From Gonocerus acuteangulatus (taxonomy: Eukaryota > Arthropoda > Insecta > Hemiptera > Coreidae), in assembly GCA_946811695.1 (NCBI GenBank), contig OX328125.1, positions 41,457,653-41,521,652 on the forward strand: a stretch of 64,000 bases of DNA, given 5' to 3'. Positions within the stretch are counted from its first letter, which is position 1; each line of letters starts with the position of its first letter. Below the pieces are notes generated by a model. The model did not search any database and had not been told where the DNA came from. It saw only the letters and a program-made list of their open reading frames with translations. Of the stretch, positions 9,172 to 21,612 are shown piece after piece. A program made the translations under genes and the position numbers.

Positions 9172-9172
9172 G
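9124..9172. repeat. (TA)n microsatellite
   Basis: About 24 uninterrupted TA units just beyond the gypsy element. Confidence 0.97.
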
Positions 9173-9382
9173 TATAAAAGAGACTTGAAATGTTCTAGTG
9201 GGCTCATCCAAGTGCATTCTGAGGTAAATCTCATAAGTGGGTTTTCTCCCTCTGAAGGGAGGGAAGAACTGCGCAAAAACATCGTGGCGAATAATGAAAT
9301 AGACATTTCGCGAAAATATACAAAATCAATCCATTAGGAGTGTAGTGTTGCTTCAGAACAAAGTAATTCATTTGCCTGCACC

Positions 9383-9560
9383 CATGGGCGTATATAGGAA
9401 ATAACTTCGGGGTGGGGGATAGGAATTTTTGGGGTGTATGGAATCTAGGACTTGGAATAGTTGGCCAACTAAAACACCAAACAAATTTTTTTTTTTTCTT
9501 AACTATGTGATTTTTAAGGTTTTTGCAACACATTTTTACCGATTAAATCGAAATACCTTG
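9383..9560 (+). mobile_element. hAT-type MITE, truncated copy
   Basis: Starts CATGGGCGTATATAGG and follows the same internal order as the two complete copies at 18162 and 18915 (G-run, 'acttggaatagt', 'ccaactaaa', 'cacatttttacc'). The right inverted repeat is missing. Confidence 0.7.
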
Positions 9561-9952
9561 CTCCGAAACTCCCTATATATCGTGTCAAAATAATGAGAAA
9601 CAAGTATTGTTAAAACAAGCAAAATCAGTCCAGAAGGAGTGAACTGATTTCTGAAATAAGCTCAAAACTACATTTTTTTTACACAAAAGCAGTTTTTATT
9701 TAAAAAATTTAAAAGGGAAAACTTTCACGTTTATTTTAGTCGATGCCTAGCTGAGGAATCTTTGATAATAATGTTGCAAAGTTTCAAGACTTAACTCCAC
9801 CATTTCGTTAATTTTTAGGAAAATTCTTAGACCTTTTGTTAAAATGATTTGTGATTATGAACTGCACTACAAAATTTTACTGGTTTGAGGCAGTTAAAAA
9901 TATTGCTTCATTTTCTATTGATGTGCATATTAATTCTTTCGCAGTCATTTTT

Positions 9953-11029
<1,077 letters not shown>

Positions 11030-11030
<1 letters not shown>

Positions 11031-11935
11031 TTTGACTATGTCAGCCGTAATATTTGTTATATTTCAACGAAACTTGGTATTCGTAGTGTTAATATAGAGA
11101 GAAAAGTGAGATATAAAAATGAACTAAATCGGTTCATTAGAAGGGGGGGTTTACTCCGGATCCACAATACCAATTCGCCACTACCAGCCGTGATTTTTGG
11201 TATATTTCGACGAAACTCGGTATTCGTAGTGCTAATCCACAGGTAAATATGTGTTGTAAAAATAAACGAAATCGGTTCATTAGGAGGGGGGGTTTACTCC
11301 GGACCCACAATACCAATTCGCCACTACCAGCCGTGATTTTTGGTATATTTCGACGAAACTCGGTATTCGTAGTGGTAATCTACAGGTAAATATGTGTTGT
11401 AAAAAGAAACTAAATCGGTTCATTAGAAGGGGGGGTTTACTCCGGACCCAAATTCCTAATATACTCATACCGGTCGTAATTTCTGCTGTATTGTAACGAA
11501 ACGCTGTATACGTCGTGGGTAACTCATGAGAAAGAAGTGTTGTAAAAATGAGCTGAATCGGTCAATCGGAAAGCGGGGGTTTAATTTGTAATATATTTGA
11601 ATAGAAAAGCCGGCAGACGTAGGTTCACAAAGCCGCCGCAAGGAGCGCTTTCTACCACTAGAGTGACTGTATCCTGTTCCTGCGTTAGATCAAAATACGA
11701 TAATATGAGGATTTTTGTATTTATTACGCAGTGTAGTAGGTACCATGCGTAAACATAACTCTGGATGCAAATTAATAATTGATCAGTTACTCATTACAAA
11801 ATGAGAACTATTCACGTTTTTATTTTATTTATGTAGGATATTTTAAGCAAATTGTTCTGGAAAGCAGTCTACACTACCCAAATTCTGAGGAAAGTGCTTA
11901 GTTATGCAGCTCCTGCGTGACGGACTTTTTTTACT
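11030..11935 (+). repeat. ~118 bp minisatellite and 3' end of the composite element
   Basis: Several repeats of about 118 bp follow the 385 bp units. Each contains CGAAACT(C/T)GGTATTCGTAGTG, then AATCGGTTCATTAG and a G-run, then GGTTTACTCCGGACC. The segment ends in a conserved ~360 bp with a terminal GCAGCTCCTGC hairpin and GACGGACTTTTTT. Short protein frames on the minus strand are artefacts of the repeat. Confidence 0.8.
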
Positions 11936-12029
11936 TTTTTTTTAAATTTAACTGTTTATTTGATATAAAAACAAAACATGATATAAACATTGTGTACCTA
12001 CAGACCACAAGGATAAATTTACAATTACA

Positions 12030-12955
12030 ACCCAAAACACTAATTTGACTATGACAGCCGTAATATTTGTTGTATTTCAACGAAACTTGGTATTCGTAGT
12101 GGTAATATAGAGAGAAAAGTGAGATATAAAAATGAACTAAATCGGTTCATTAGAAGGGGGGGGGGTTTACTCCGGACCCACAATACCAATTCGCCACTAC
12201 CAGCCGTGATTTTTGGTATATTTCGACAAAACTCGGTATTCGTAGTGGTAATCCACAGGTAAATATGTGTTGTAAAAATAAAGTAAATCGGTTCATTAGG
12301 AGGGGGGGGGGGGTTTACTCCGGACCCACAATACCAATTCGCAACTACCAGCCGTGATGTTTGGTATATTTCGACGAAACTCGGTATTCGTAGTGGTAAT
12401 CTACAGGCAAATATGTGTTGTAAAAATAAACTAAATCGGTTCATTAGAAGGGGGGGTTTACTCCGGACCCAAATTCCTAATATACTCATACCGGTCGTAA
12501 TTTCTGCTGTATTGTAACGAAACGCGGTATACGTCGTGGGTAACTCATGAGAAAGAAGTGTAAAAATGAGCTGAATCGGTCAATCGGAAAGCGGGGGTTT
12601 AATTTGTAATATATTTCAATAGAAAAGCCCTCCAGACGTAGGTTCACAAAACCGCCGCAAGGAGCGCTTTCTACCACTAGAGTGACTGTATCCTGTTCCT
12701 GCGTTAGATCAAAATACGATAATATGAGGTTTTTTGTATTTATTACGTAGTGTAATAGGTACCATGTGTAAACATAACTCTGGAAGCAAATTAATAATTG
12801 GTCAGTTGCTCATTACATATTTAAAAGAGAACTATTCATGTTTTTATTTTATTTATGTAGGATATTTTAAGCAAATTGTTCTGGAAAGCAGTCTACACTA
12901 CCCAAATTCTGAGGAAAGTGCTTAGTTATGCAGCTCCTGCGTGACGGACTTTTTT
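12030..12955 (+). repeat. Second copy of the 118 bp minisatellite and 3' end
   Basis: Repeats the arrangement of 11.03-11.93 kb with minor changes: four minisatellite units, then the same ~360 bp ending GCAGCTCCTGCGTGACGGAC. It is probably a partial tandem duplication of the composite element. Confidence 0.8.
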
Positions 12956-15073
12956 GAAAGTATGTCTGCTTCAAGCCCATTAATGACATTTTTCTATTGA
13001 TGATTCAGAGAATCTTCAGAATATATTCAATATTCAGAATATCTACAATCTTCATGGTTGAAAAGTAGCAAACTACAACAATTGAACTCAATGACTCAAT
13101 ACAGATAACAATGCCCTACTAAATTTGTTGAATCACTGATAAGTGAAACCTTAATGACAAATTATCTTCATAAACATAACAACAACAGAAAAACTGGTAA
13201 AATCATGTTTATTAGTCATAATATGAGTCTAATTTATTAAAATGAATAAATTAATGTAATTATTGACAACAAAATAAACAGATATGATTGTAGTGATTGG
13301 TCAGTTAATTTATTATTTTTTGCATAATATTTTAAGCTATTAACCAAAACAGTGTAGGTTTGTCATTATATGTGTATAACAACATTCCAGGCAAAAGACA
13401 TTTACGAGGAATTAAATATTTAAAAAAAAAAGTTCTGGGGAGCAACTCCTGCTACTTACTTCATAAATCCAAAAGTTAACTGGTTGTCGCAAACAAGGTT
13501 ATAACCTTCAGAAATTGGGAAATCAAATCAAGTTAAATATCAAATTAACTCAAGGCTAAATTAAATGCAGGTGTATTTTTTCCAAGTAACTTGAAAACTG
13601 TCACCACAGTTATTAACTGTGATAATAATACAGCCTAAAATTAGTTTTAAATTAATTGCATTATTAAGCTGGACTGAGGCACCTCCACGCTGAAAGGCAC
13701 AAGGAGGAAGAAGAAGAAGAAGCTTTATTAAGCTGTTTTTTTTTTTACTTAATATTTAATTTTTAGAATTGAGGGTTAGAACTTTTTTTGGAGCAGCTAT
13801 TCAATTATGGAATTATATTATATTAAACGTCTTTCAAGTGTATTTAAATATTTAAAATTAAAATTAAATATTTTAAATCAATCGTCTTTTATTGCAAATC
13901 ATGTCGATGAACATAAATAACATGCATTTGCATTTCAAATCCTTGCTCAGGGAAAGTGAAATAAATCATAAGTAGAGAAAACATAAACAAAAAATTAAAA
14001 AAAAAAACAATATTAGTTATTCATTAACTTATTACGAACCTTACATTTTATTTTAATAGATCCAACATTTTCTGCTTAAAATCAATATCCTTATTCTTAA
14101 TTATTAAATATTTTTCTCGGTTTGTGAAAGTATAAGTTCATCTAATTGAAAATCATGGGTGTCCTCCTCAAATTATAGTTTAATTCAATTATAAAACCCT
14201 TCATCTTAACAATTTTATGGGGCCACTTCAGTACTTCTTTAGGCCAGTATTACTCTATCAAATGTCCCTGTAAAAGGTATTTTATAAAACTGATATAGCA
14301 ATGCTATGAATTAAAAATACCATTATTACTCTATGGACAAGTTTAGAGTAATATCAACTTTGGATGAAGAAGATGGATTACATTGGACCGGAGGGGGGGG
14401 GGGGGGCTCCAATAGGGTGGTGTCTTATTTCTGAAACGGTTAAAAGTAAGAAACAAAAACAGCAAAATACGCCCACGATATGTATTTTTGTTATTTGAAG
14501 TATATATCATTCAAGAGAGTTTTATCTTCAGTACTACACAGCTATTCAGCCTTGAGGCCAGTTGGAAGAAGAGGAGAGCCTTTGCACTGCCCTTGAAATA
14601 CCTAGACTTTTAATAAAGAAGACCATTTTTGCTCTTATTATTTATCATTTTTAACTATCAAGGTGTAGTTGCTCCCGCAGTAGCTAGCACCTTCACCAAT
14701 CATAATAGTAGTTTTCAAAGCAAAAACAAAACAAAAAAAGAAACACATTTTTGTCGGCTAAACCTTGGATTTCAAAGAGTTGAAGGTGGGAGGGGGGAAA
14801 TGAACTCAAAGAACTGACAGTAGAGAATAATAGTGACTACATCAATTTTTTGAGAATCAATAAAGATACCTTTCAATTCTTTTTCCAAACGATGGTGCCT
14901 TTTATATTGTGGGAAATCATTATTAGCCACTGAGAACACCTACTCGAGCCTCCAGTACAGCACTCACATCATTAAAAAACACTGTTAAGTAATTTATTCT
15001 CAACAAAATATAAAGTTCATACTCCTTAATCAATAATTTTGTTAACACCACATTTTATAACACCTGTTGTCAG
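12956..15073. other. AT-rich intron or intergenic DNA, no gene seen
   Basis: No splice-bounded coding segment was recognised on either strand. A short CACAAGGAGGAAGAAGAAGA segment near 13700 resembles the 3' tail of the LINE fragment at 46.4 kb. A G-run lies at about 14392-14406. Confidence 0.5.
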
Positions 15074-15207
15074 ACATGGTTCAATTTAAATTTTAACGTC
15101 CATATTATTAAAACGAATTTTAGGACAGGTTACCAATAGGTTACCATCCTTTTCTGGCCAGGATAGGAGTAGCTCCTTTTCTTTTTTCTAAATCAAACAT
15201 GGTTTAC
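15074..15207 (-). mobile_element. 5'-truncated SINE (shared-tail family)
   Basis: The minus strand matches the linker and tail of the 1.1 kb SINE (AAAAGGAGCTACTCCTATCC..., GGTAACCTATTGGTAACC, GGACGTTAAAATTTAAA). Both sides carry ACATGGTT, a likely target duplication. The tRNA head is missing. Confidence 0.6.
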
Positions 15208-16860
15208 AACTAACAATGATCACTTCTCCACAACACCATTCAACCTTTGAATACTTGAATGAAATGCCTAACTTTTATAACATAATTTTTATGTAAAACT
15301 TCTTTAATCAAAGTTGAACTATTGCACTATCATATTGCTCATCAAATTTCTAATATAAAAGATCTTTGTCTACGAATATTTGCAGTGTAATACTGGCCTT
15401 AAGACTCTATAATAAATAAATCTGATATGATAGAAACCAAGGAAAATACAAATATTTAATGTCAAGTTACTTAATAGTAAAGCAAACTAATGTTTAAGTG
15501 CTTGAATAGAGCCAATGAGTGTATTATAACTTATTTATTAATGAGAGTAGCAAATAAATAAAACAGGCGACTATAATTAAAACTAAAACATTGCGCTTTG
15601 TTCCGATTGTAGAATTAGATAATCTACGACAGACTGGGATACTCGTTAAATTCCAATTCCGTCCCAGTAATATTCATTACAAAGTGAATATCAATCAAAT
15701 GATTCTAGCCTTACCAGGTTAAATATAATATAAATAAACAAACCGATCTTTTAAATAGATGCGTTTTTTTCAAATAGAGATTATTTGTTTCCTATATCTC
15801 ATATTCGAAGAGACAAGCAATATGAATCGCTAAGTAAAACATTATGTTAAATTATTTTAGAAACATAATGAGTATCACCTTAAAACAAGTACCATACAAT
15901 CACTTTTAAAAAATATAATACCCTTCAGAGGAAAATTACAGCCCACTGCGGTAAAGTTGAACATGGCATAAATCTGTCATAGATGATTACAAGTTAAATA
16001 ATTCAATCTATATAAGAATAATTCAGTTTAAAATGATGGATAAAGAAATTAATTGATGAAGGAATAAGAAAATTAATTTAAGAAAATATTTCTAATCATG
16101 ACTAAATCAAGAGTTAGAGCAGAGGAAAATATTTCATATTATGACCCATAAGTCACAATTGATAGCCTACAAAAGCTAAAGAACTCTGTTACACGGAAAT
16201 ATTCAAAATTTAAAAAATAGACCCCCAACTAATCAATAGCTCCTCTTGTCTATATGATATAGATGTTCACAGAAAATTAATATACTAATAAAATCATTAG
16301 TTAGTAAAATCAAATAAATGGAGAAAAAAGGGAAGGTAAATTTGTTTTCATTGCAATGACATACAATGAAATAATCACAATATCTTGCAAAAATCTGAAG
16401 AGGGTGGGAAAAGAAGCATTGAAAATAACAAATATCATGCTAATGATCACTAAACTGATAAAATAAAAAATAAAGTTTATTTGACATTTAATGTCATGAT
16501 TGGTTTCAAAACTTACACATTAGATTCTAGTAAGATTGCTTTGTTTGATACCAATACAAAAGCGTGTTGTTTTTTTTCTCCTCAAATAAAGAAATATGGA
16601 AACTAACAAACGTCAGTATATCTAGGTGAAAAAGTAAAAAAATAAGTGTTGCAAAAAATTGTTTTGATTGGTTAGTAGGGCTGCAGATCTGTTGCAGAAA
16701 AGATGTAATTCACATTATTAAGTACGCCGGTAATACTTAATAATCGAAGAATAAATAGTTTTAACTCCAGGAGTATTTATAAAATCATAAATTACTTCGA
16801 ATAAAATTAATTACGCCAGAAACACTTTAAATAGGAGTGACAGGTGGTATCGAGCTTTAG
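15208..16860. other. AT-rich sequence, presumed first intron of the kinesin gene
   Basis: Nothing coding or repetitive was recognised apart from short A/T tracts. Confidence 0.4.
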
Positions 16861-16875
16861 AAAACATTGTCTCAC

Positions 16876-16913
16876 CTGACAGCAACTCGAACGCTCGACT
16901 CATCCTCGGTCAT
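16876..16913 (-). CDS. First coding exon of a KIF21-like kinesin
   Basis: The minus strand has an ATG at 16911-16913 and encodes MTEDESSVRVAVR. The last codon is split by a strong donor (AG|GTGAGA, exon end 16876, phase 2). DESSVRVAVR followed by IRPQ is the characteristic start of the KIF21 (kinesin-4 family) motor domain: the first beta strand of a plus-end-directed microtubule motor. Upstream (about 16914-17110) is a CpG-containing stretch without upstream ATG-rich frames, suitable as 5'UTR and promoter. The next exon (IRPQ...TPGEPQV) was not found in 1-16.8 kb, so the first intron would exceed 16 kb. The short match makes this an inference. Confidence 0.6.
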
Positions 16914-17110
16914 GTCGAGGTGGTGATGGATGAATTAAGCACGATCTGACAAAATGGCATAAGTCTTAGCACTCGGCACAGGTTGGTTTCTCACATAAGA
17001 AAATAAACGACTTCACTCTTCCACAGTCTTCAACTGACTGACAACAGAGAGAATCGAATATCTAGTTTCACCGCTAGGTGCGCTGCAGTCAAGAAACCGC
17101 TCTGGAAAAG
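16914..17110 (-). promoter_or_regulatory. Likely 5'UTR and promoter of the kinesin gene
   Basis: A GC-richer segment immediately 5' of the kinesin start codon, ending near TTCCTGCTTGAAGTCTTTTC (minus strand). No TATA box is obvious and the transcription start cannot be placed by eye. Confidence 0.4.
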
Positions 17111-18153
17111 ACTTCAAGCAGGAAGGAGTTTTTTTAGTAATAAATAAATGAAGGGCGCTGCCTGAATAAATTGGTTTGCTTTATATAGAGTCTGCTAATC
17201 ACACTTAACTAAATGTTATTAATGCAGGGGATATTTGTTGTTTTCCCCAAAATATGGAGAAAAAGAATAAAGTAACGACAAATCTTTAAACATGAATTTG
17301 GGGGATACTGTTGAGGGGGGATTTGATTTTATTAAATTTGGAAATGACTTTATTAAATAGTTCCTAACAATTAGTAGTTAGTAATACATGTACATTTAGT
17401 ATATAAAACACACACACCACATAAACAAATATGATGCGAATTTATAAAAGTATCTGAAGTATTAGTATGTATACATATAAACATACTTACATAAACAGTC
17501 AAATATTCGTGTCACAATTTTGGTTGGGAACGTGATTTATAATGTATATCATAATAACAATCCGTACTAGTAATCGTAAATGTTTTTAAAATTTATGTTT
17601 TATAATTGTGTACAAATATTGCATACCTTCAGTCAGTAACACTCTCGTTCGATTGCATGAATTGTTTTTCAATGAGTGTCTGTGTGCAATTATCGTGTAA
17701 ATTCTTGATATTTGCAAAGAATTTTAAGCAAAATATTTTACGTCTGTATTCCGAGGGTGGCTATCATTCTTCAACAAATATACATTTGCATGGGCTTGAT
17801 TTAAACGCACCTGTAGCTAGGCGGACTCCTTAGTGTATTGGGTCCAATATTGTCAGGGTTCTTGTTCTGGCAGATGAAAACAGCCATAGTACGAAAGTGA
17901 TCTGGTACACGATCAGTATACTGTAAACATATAACATCTGTCAGCACTCCACGTCGTATTACTCAGAATCTTAAGTTCAAAGATTCCTTGAATTTAATAA
18001 AGCCTGCTTTCAAATGAGGAACCTTAAATAGTTTTGAATCAAATATTAGCCAAAAAAATGTGGTGTAGTTTGTTTTAGGTAAAACAGGATTATACATATC
18101 AGGATACATTTTAATATTTCTTCTGAGAATTTAAATCCCAAAATTGTACACCA
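17111..18153. other. Intergenic DNA between CaMKII 3' end and kinesin 5' end
   Basis: AT-rich, no gene recognised. Confidence 0.4.
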
Positions 18154-18407
18154 GTTTCCCACATGGGCGTATATAGGAAATAATTTCGGGGGGGGGGCTG
18201 AGACCATTTCCGAGGTTGGAATAATAACAATTTAGAACTTGGAATAGTTTTAGCCAACTAAACACTATTGTACCTCAAATAAAATATTTTTTATAAAATA
18301 AGTGATCTCATTTAATTTATTTTCAAGGGGCTTACGAAACTTTTTACCGTTCTAATCCAAATTTCAGGGGGGCTACAGCCCCCCTTATATACGACCGTGG
18401 TTTCCCA
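18154..18407. mobile_element. hAT-type MITE with perfect 8 bp TSD
   Basis: The 238 bp element (18162-18399) is bounded by CATGGGCGTATATAGG and CCTTATATACGACCGTG, which are inverted repeats. GTTTCCCA is duplicated at 18154-18161 and 18400-18407. The 8 bp duplication and CA-start fit the hAT superfamily. No coding. Confidence 0.85.
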
Positions 18408-18669
18408 AATTGTTAATTGTGTCTTGTAGTCTGTCTAAGTCGGTTTATTATTAAATGGATTGTGTATAGTAAGTTATCAGCATATTGGCAACAACTTATT
18501 GTGTTTGGAATGGAAGAGCTACGTGTGTGAATGGCAAAATTAAAGAGAGTAGTACTTTAGACTCCTCCAACAATCCGAACTCCAGGAGGAATCTATTGAA
18601 CCATTTCTAGGACACATCTATAACCGTTGTCGAGGAAAATGTAAAAAATAGATTTTTATTGGGATTTTC

Positions 18670-18900
18670 GAATATTCTTATACAGGGTGCTCCGCGTTGA
18701 GATGTCTCATAACTTTAGAGGTATATTCTGCACTTCACTTGTACTCCACGGGAGCAGAAATGAACGTTCTATCTCAACATGTAGCAAAGCTATTCAATCT
18801 TTTGTCTATTTTCAAAACTGTGTTTTCCGAATTTCTGGTTAATGAATCGCAACGAACGACCACATTTCGTTGAGTAGACGTTCGCTTTAGTAAAACACTA
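18670..18900. repeat. Unclassified transposon-like fragment
   Basis: Begins ACAGGGTGCTCCGCGTTGAG, a terminal style common to arthropod TIR elements (compare GGTGTCC at 2581 and 21390). No second end was found. Confidence 0.3.
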
Positions 18901-18906
18901 TTACCA

Positions 18907-19177
18907 ATAAGTTTCATGGGCGTATATAGAAAATAATTTCGGGGGGCTGGAAGAATTTCGGGGGAGGGGGCTCAGAACAATTGGGGGGGGGGTATGGAAT
19001 ACTAACAATCTAGAACTTGGAATAGTGAGCCAATTAAAACGCTATTAAACCCAAAATAAATTATTTTTTCTGAACTAAGTGGTCTCATTTAATTTATTTG
19101 TTAAGGATTTTATGACACATTTTTACCCATTTCGGGGGGGCTGCACCCCACCCCTTATATATGCCCATGATAAGTTT
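18907..19177. mobile_element. hAT-type MITE with perfect 8 bp TSD, second complete copy
   Basis: The 255 bp element (18915-19169) starts CATGGGCGTATATAG and ends TATATATGCCCATG. It is flanked by ATAAGTTT at 18907-18914 and 19170-19177. Its interior matches the 18162 copy. Confidence 0.88.
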
Positions 19178-19379
19178 CTCATTTTCTTGCCTTATTTTAC
19201 TTAAATACTAATTTTACTGATAAAAGCAACTTCAAACAAAAAACAACCAATTAAAAAGTCAGTTAAACAAAGAAAAAACAGGCAATTGTAGTTGGTTGAC
19301 TGGTGGAGGTTCATCATAGTAAATATTTTAAAAAAGTGGAGGTGTTTGACGTGTGTTGCATCCTATTTACAAAGAAAAA

Positions 19380-20130
19380 ACCTGTTCAAACCTACAAAAC
19401 AAAACACGTTCGACGTTTTAAGCAGTCATTTCTCGAATTAAAAATTTCTTCAGGGCCGCTTTTGTAGAAAATTTAGTAAGCTTTCGAATATTCACCTTAC
19501 GTCGATTTCCCAACCGTTTTCGAGATATTTACTAAAATATTCAAAGATCCCAAAACGCTTCAGGTATATTTTTTCGAATAACTTCTTAAGTCCAAATGTA
19601 ATCAACATTTAAACATCTTAGTTTAGATGAACTTCAAACATGTAGAAAATATTTCAATTGAATCCCACGATTCTAAGTGCCCAAACCGAAAATGAGTTAC
19701 AAACATTTCTTTTCCACTTTTTACAAAAACAGTTACAGACATCGCCTTAAAAATGAGTTCATTCGTTTTCTACCTTAAGGAACCTACCTTCAAGCACATC
19801 AACTCGAAAACGTAAGCGTTAAGATTTTTTTGCAAATTTCGTTCCAAAAACCATGTTCCGGTGAACAGATTTTGCTGGTTAACGAACTTGACCTTTCAAA
19901 TAAGAATAAAGATTTTTGTACAATATTTAATCAAAATAGGACCATTTTTGAGGCTCTTACAGACGACAACCATTATTTTCGAGATCTATGGGTTCTGAAA
20001 CGTAAGTAGTCGGCACTTCCGGATTGCATCATGAGGTCTACCTCATAAGCGGGGTTTTCTACATATGGAGGGAGGAATGTACCGCGCTAAAAACATTAAC
20101 TGCTTCTGATCTAAGTTTTCCAAATGTCAC
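19380..20130. repeat. Transposon-derived sequence
   Basis: 19380-19460 on the minus strand has a Penelope-tail look (CCCTGAAGAAATTTTTAATTC ... AAAACGTCGAACG). 19.8-20.1 kb is similar to 4.65-4.82 plus 9.15-9.3 kb. No intact coding. Confidence 0.4.
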
Positions 20131-20149
20131 CAGGGATACGACCAGAAAC

Positions 20150-20520
20150 GCGCTACATACATGCCAGAGTTTTTGTTTTCTTCGCCACGAAACTTGGTAT
20201 ACATGAATTGAACGAGATTGTGAACCACCAAAATTGGTCCATCTAGGGGGGGGGGATTTCCTCCACGCACAAAACACTAATTTGCCCATACCGACCTTTA
20301 TTGCAACTTTGTATTCGGTAGAGAAAAATAAGTTGTAAAAATAAACTAAATCGGTTCATTAGGAGGGGGGTTTACTCTGGACCAAAATTAGTAATTTTCT
20401 CATACAGACCATTCTTTCTCCTGTACAAAATTCGGTAATCGTGGGTAATTAAAGAGAAAGATGTGTTGTAAAAATAAACTAAATCGGTTCATTAGAAGGA
20501 CTTTTTATTATATTCATCAT
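20150..20520 (+). repeat. Partial copy of the composite minisatellite element
   Basis: Contains the 'ccagagtttttgttttcttcg', 'cacgaaacttggtata' and 'aatcggttcattag' + G-run modules in the same order as at 10-12.5 kb. Confidence 0.75.
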
Positions 20521-20635
20521 AACATTTCTTGATAATTTTAATCTAAAACTTCATAGAGTTCAGGAAAATTCCTCTTTGTAGTTTATATAATTTTTGTCAA
20601 GAATTAACAATATTGTTTACATATATGTGTGTGGG

Positions 20636-20816
20636 GGTCTCCAGTGGTATAATGGCTAGCGCCTTGGATTCATAAGCGGGAGATAGTGGGTTCGATTCCC
20701 AATCTCTGGCAGGAATTTTATCATCCCACGGCTCGCTGGTAAAATTCCTCGCTACACCCTGGATGTCGGCGCTAATGACCTACATGTAGATGCGCCGTAA
20801 AAAAAAAAAAAAAAAT
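20636..20816 (+). mobile_element. tRNA-derived SINE with poly(A) tail
   Basis: Head GGTCTCCAGTGGTATAATGG (box A) and GGTTCGATTCCC (box B) with tRNA-like spacing and flanking pairing (CCAG...CTGG). A short body ending GGCGCTAATGACC...GATGCGCCGT follows, then A17. The pol III promoter looks intact. It is not a tRNA gene because the 3' part leaves the tRNA fold. Confidence 0.85.
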
Positions 20817-21387
20817 GAACTGGAACCGCGGTAAGATGACGCAGTTCCTGCGAGTCGGACTTTTTTTCTTCACAAAACATAGTATAGAAAATGCCCATAA
20901 ATGATTGGACTAATTTGTTGACTTAATTAACCAGCAAAGTCAGTCCTTCTGAAGGGGGGGGGGGATAATCCTGAAATTAAAATTACTAATATACCTCTAA
21001 TAAAAGTTTTGGTCGTAATTTCTTGAAATTGTTGTTTTATGGCAATGAAACTCTTTATATGTGGGGCTCATCTAAAGAGAAAAATGTATTCTAAAAATAT
21101 ATTAAATCAGCCCATTATGAACCAAATGGCAGAACAAAATTATTAATTTGCCCATATCGGCCGTTTTATTTATTTACTTACAACAAAACTCGCTAGATGA
21201 CATGCCCAACTGATGAGGAATACGTGTTTACTCCAGAACAAAATTGAATTATAAATTAGGAGGCATAGGTGGTGAGATCTAATGCGAGAGCACTCCTTAC
21301 CTAAGTTCGTGGATTTCACTCCTACTGGATAACAAAAACATATTGTAATGCCAATATCTGGCGGTGTAAAAATTAAGTGGCATGAAA

Positions 21388-21612
21388 ACTTATAGAGGGT
21401 GTCCAAAAAAAAAAAAAAAAAAAAAAAAAGTATTAATAATAAAAAAATGGCCAAACTTTGGAAAACAGTACAGGATAAAAAAACAAAAAAAAAAAAAAAA
21501 CAAAGAAAAAAGTCCTTTGGCATATATCTCATTTTTGCTTTGTTTAAGAGAAAAACGCCAAAAACAATTCCCAAAGTTTCGCTGTTTTTTTGGGGACACC
21601 CTGTATAAAATA
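21388..21612. mobile_element. Short palindromic element, GGGTGTCC...GGACACCC
   Basis: Bounded by GAGGGTGTCC (about 21397) and GGGGACACCCTGTAT (about 21593), with two long A-runs inside. A MITE-sized relic. Apparent poly-lysine or poly-phenylalanine frames are homopolymer artefacts. Confidence 0.5.

Noticed and set aside
19400..19450. CCCTGAAGAAATTTTT ... AAAACGTC as a seventh hammerhead
   Set aside because: Stem II cannot form convincingly, the second box has lost its G, and stem I does not pair. Kept only as a Penelope-like tail.
20636..20720. tRNA gene
   Set aside because: A and B boxes are present but the 3' half does not complete a cloverleaf, and a SINE body with poly(A) follows.
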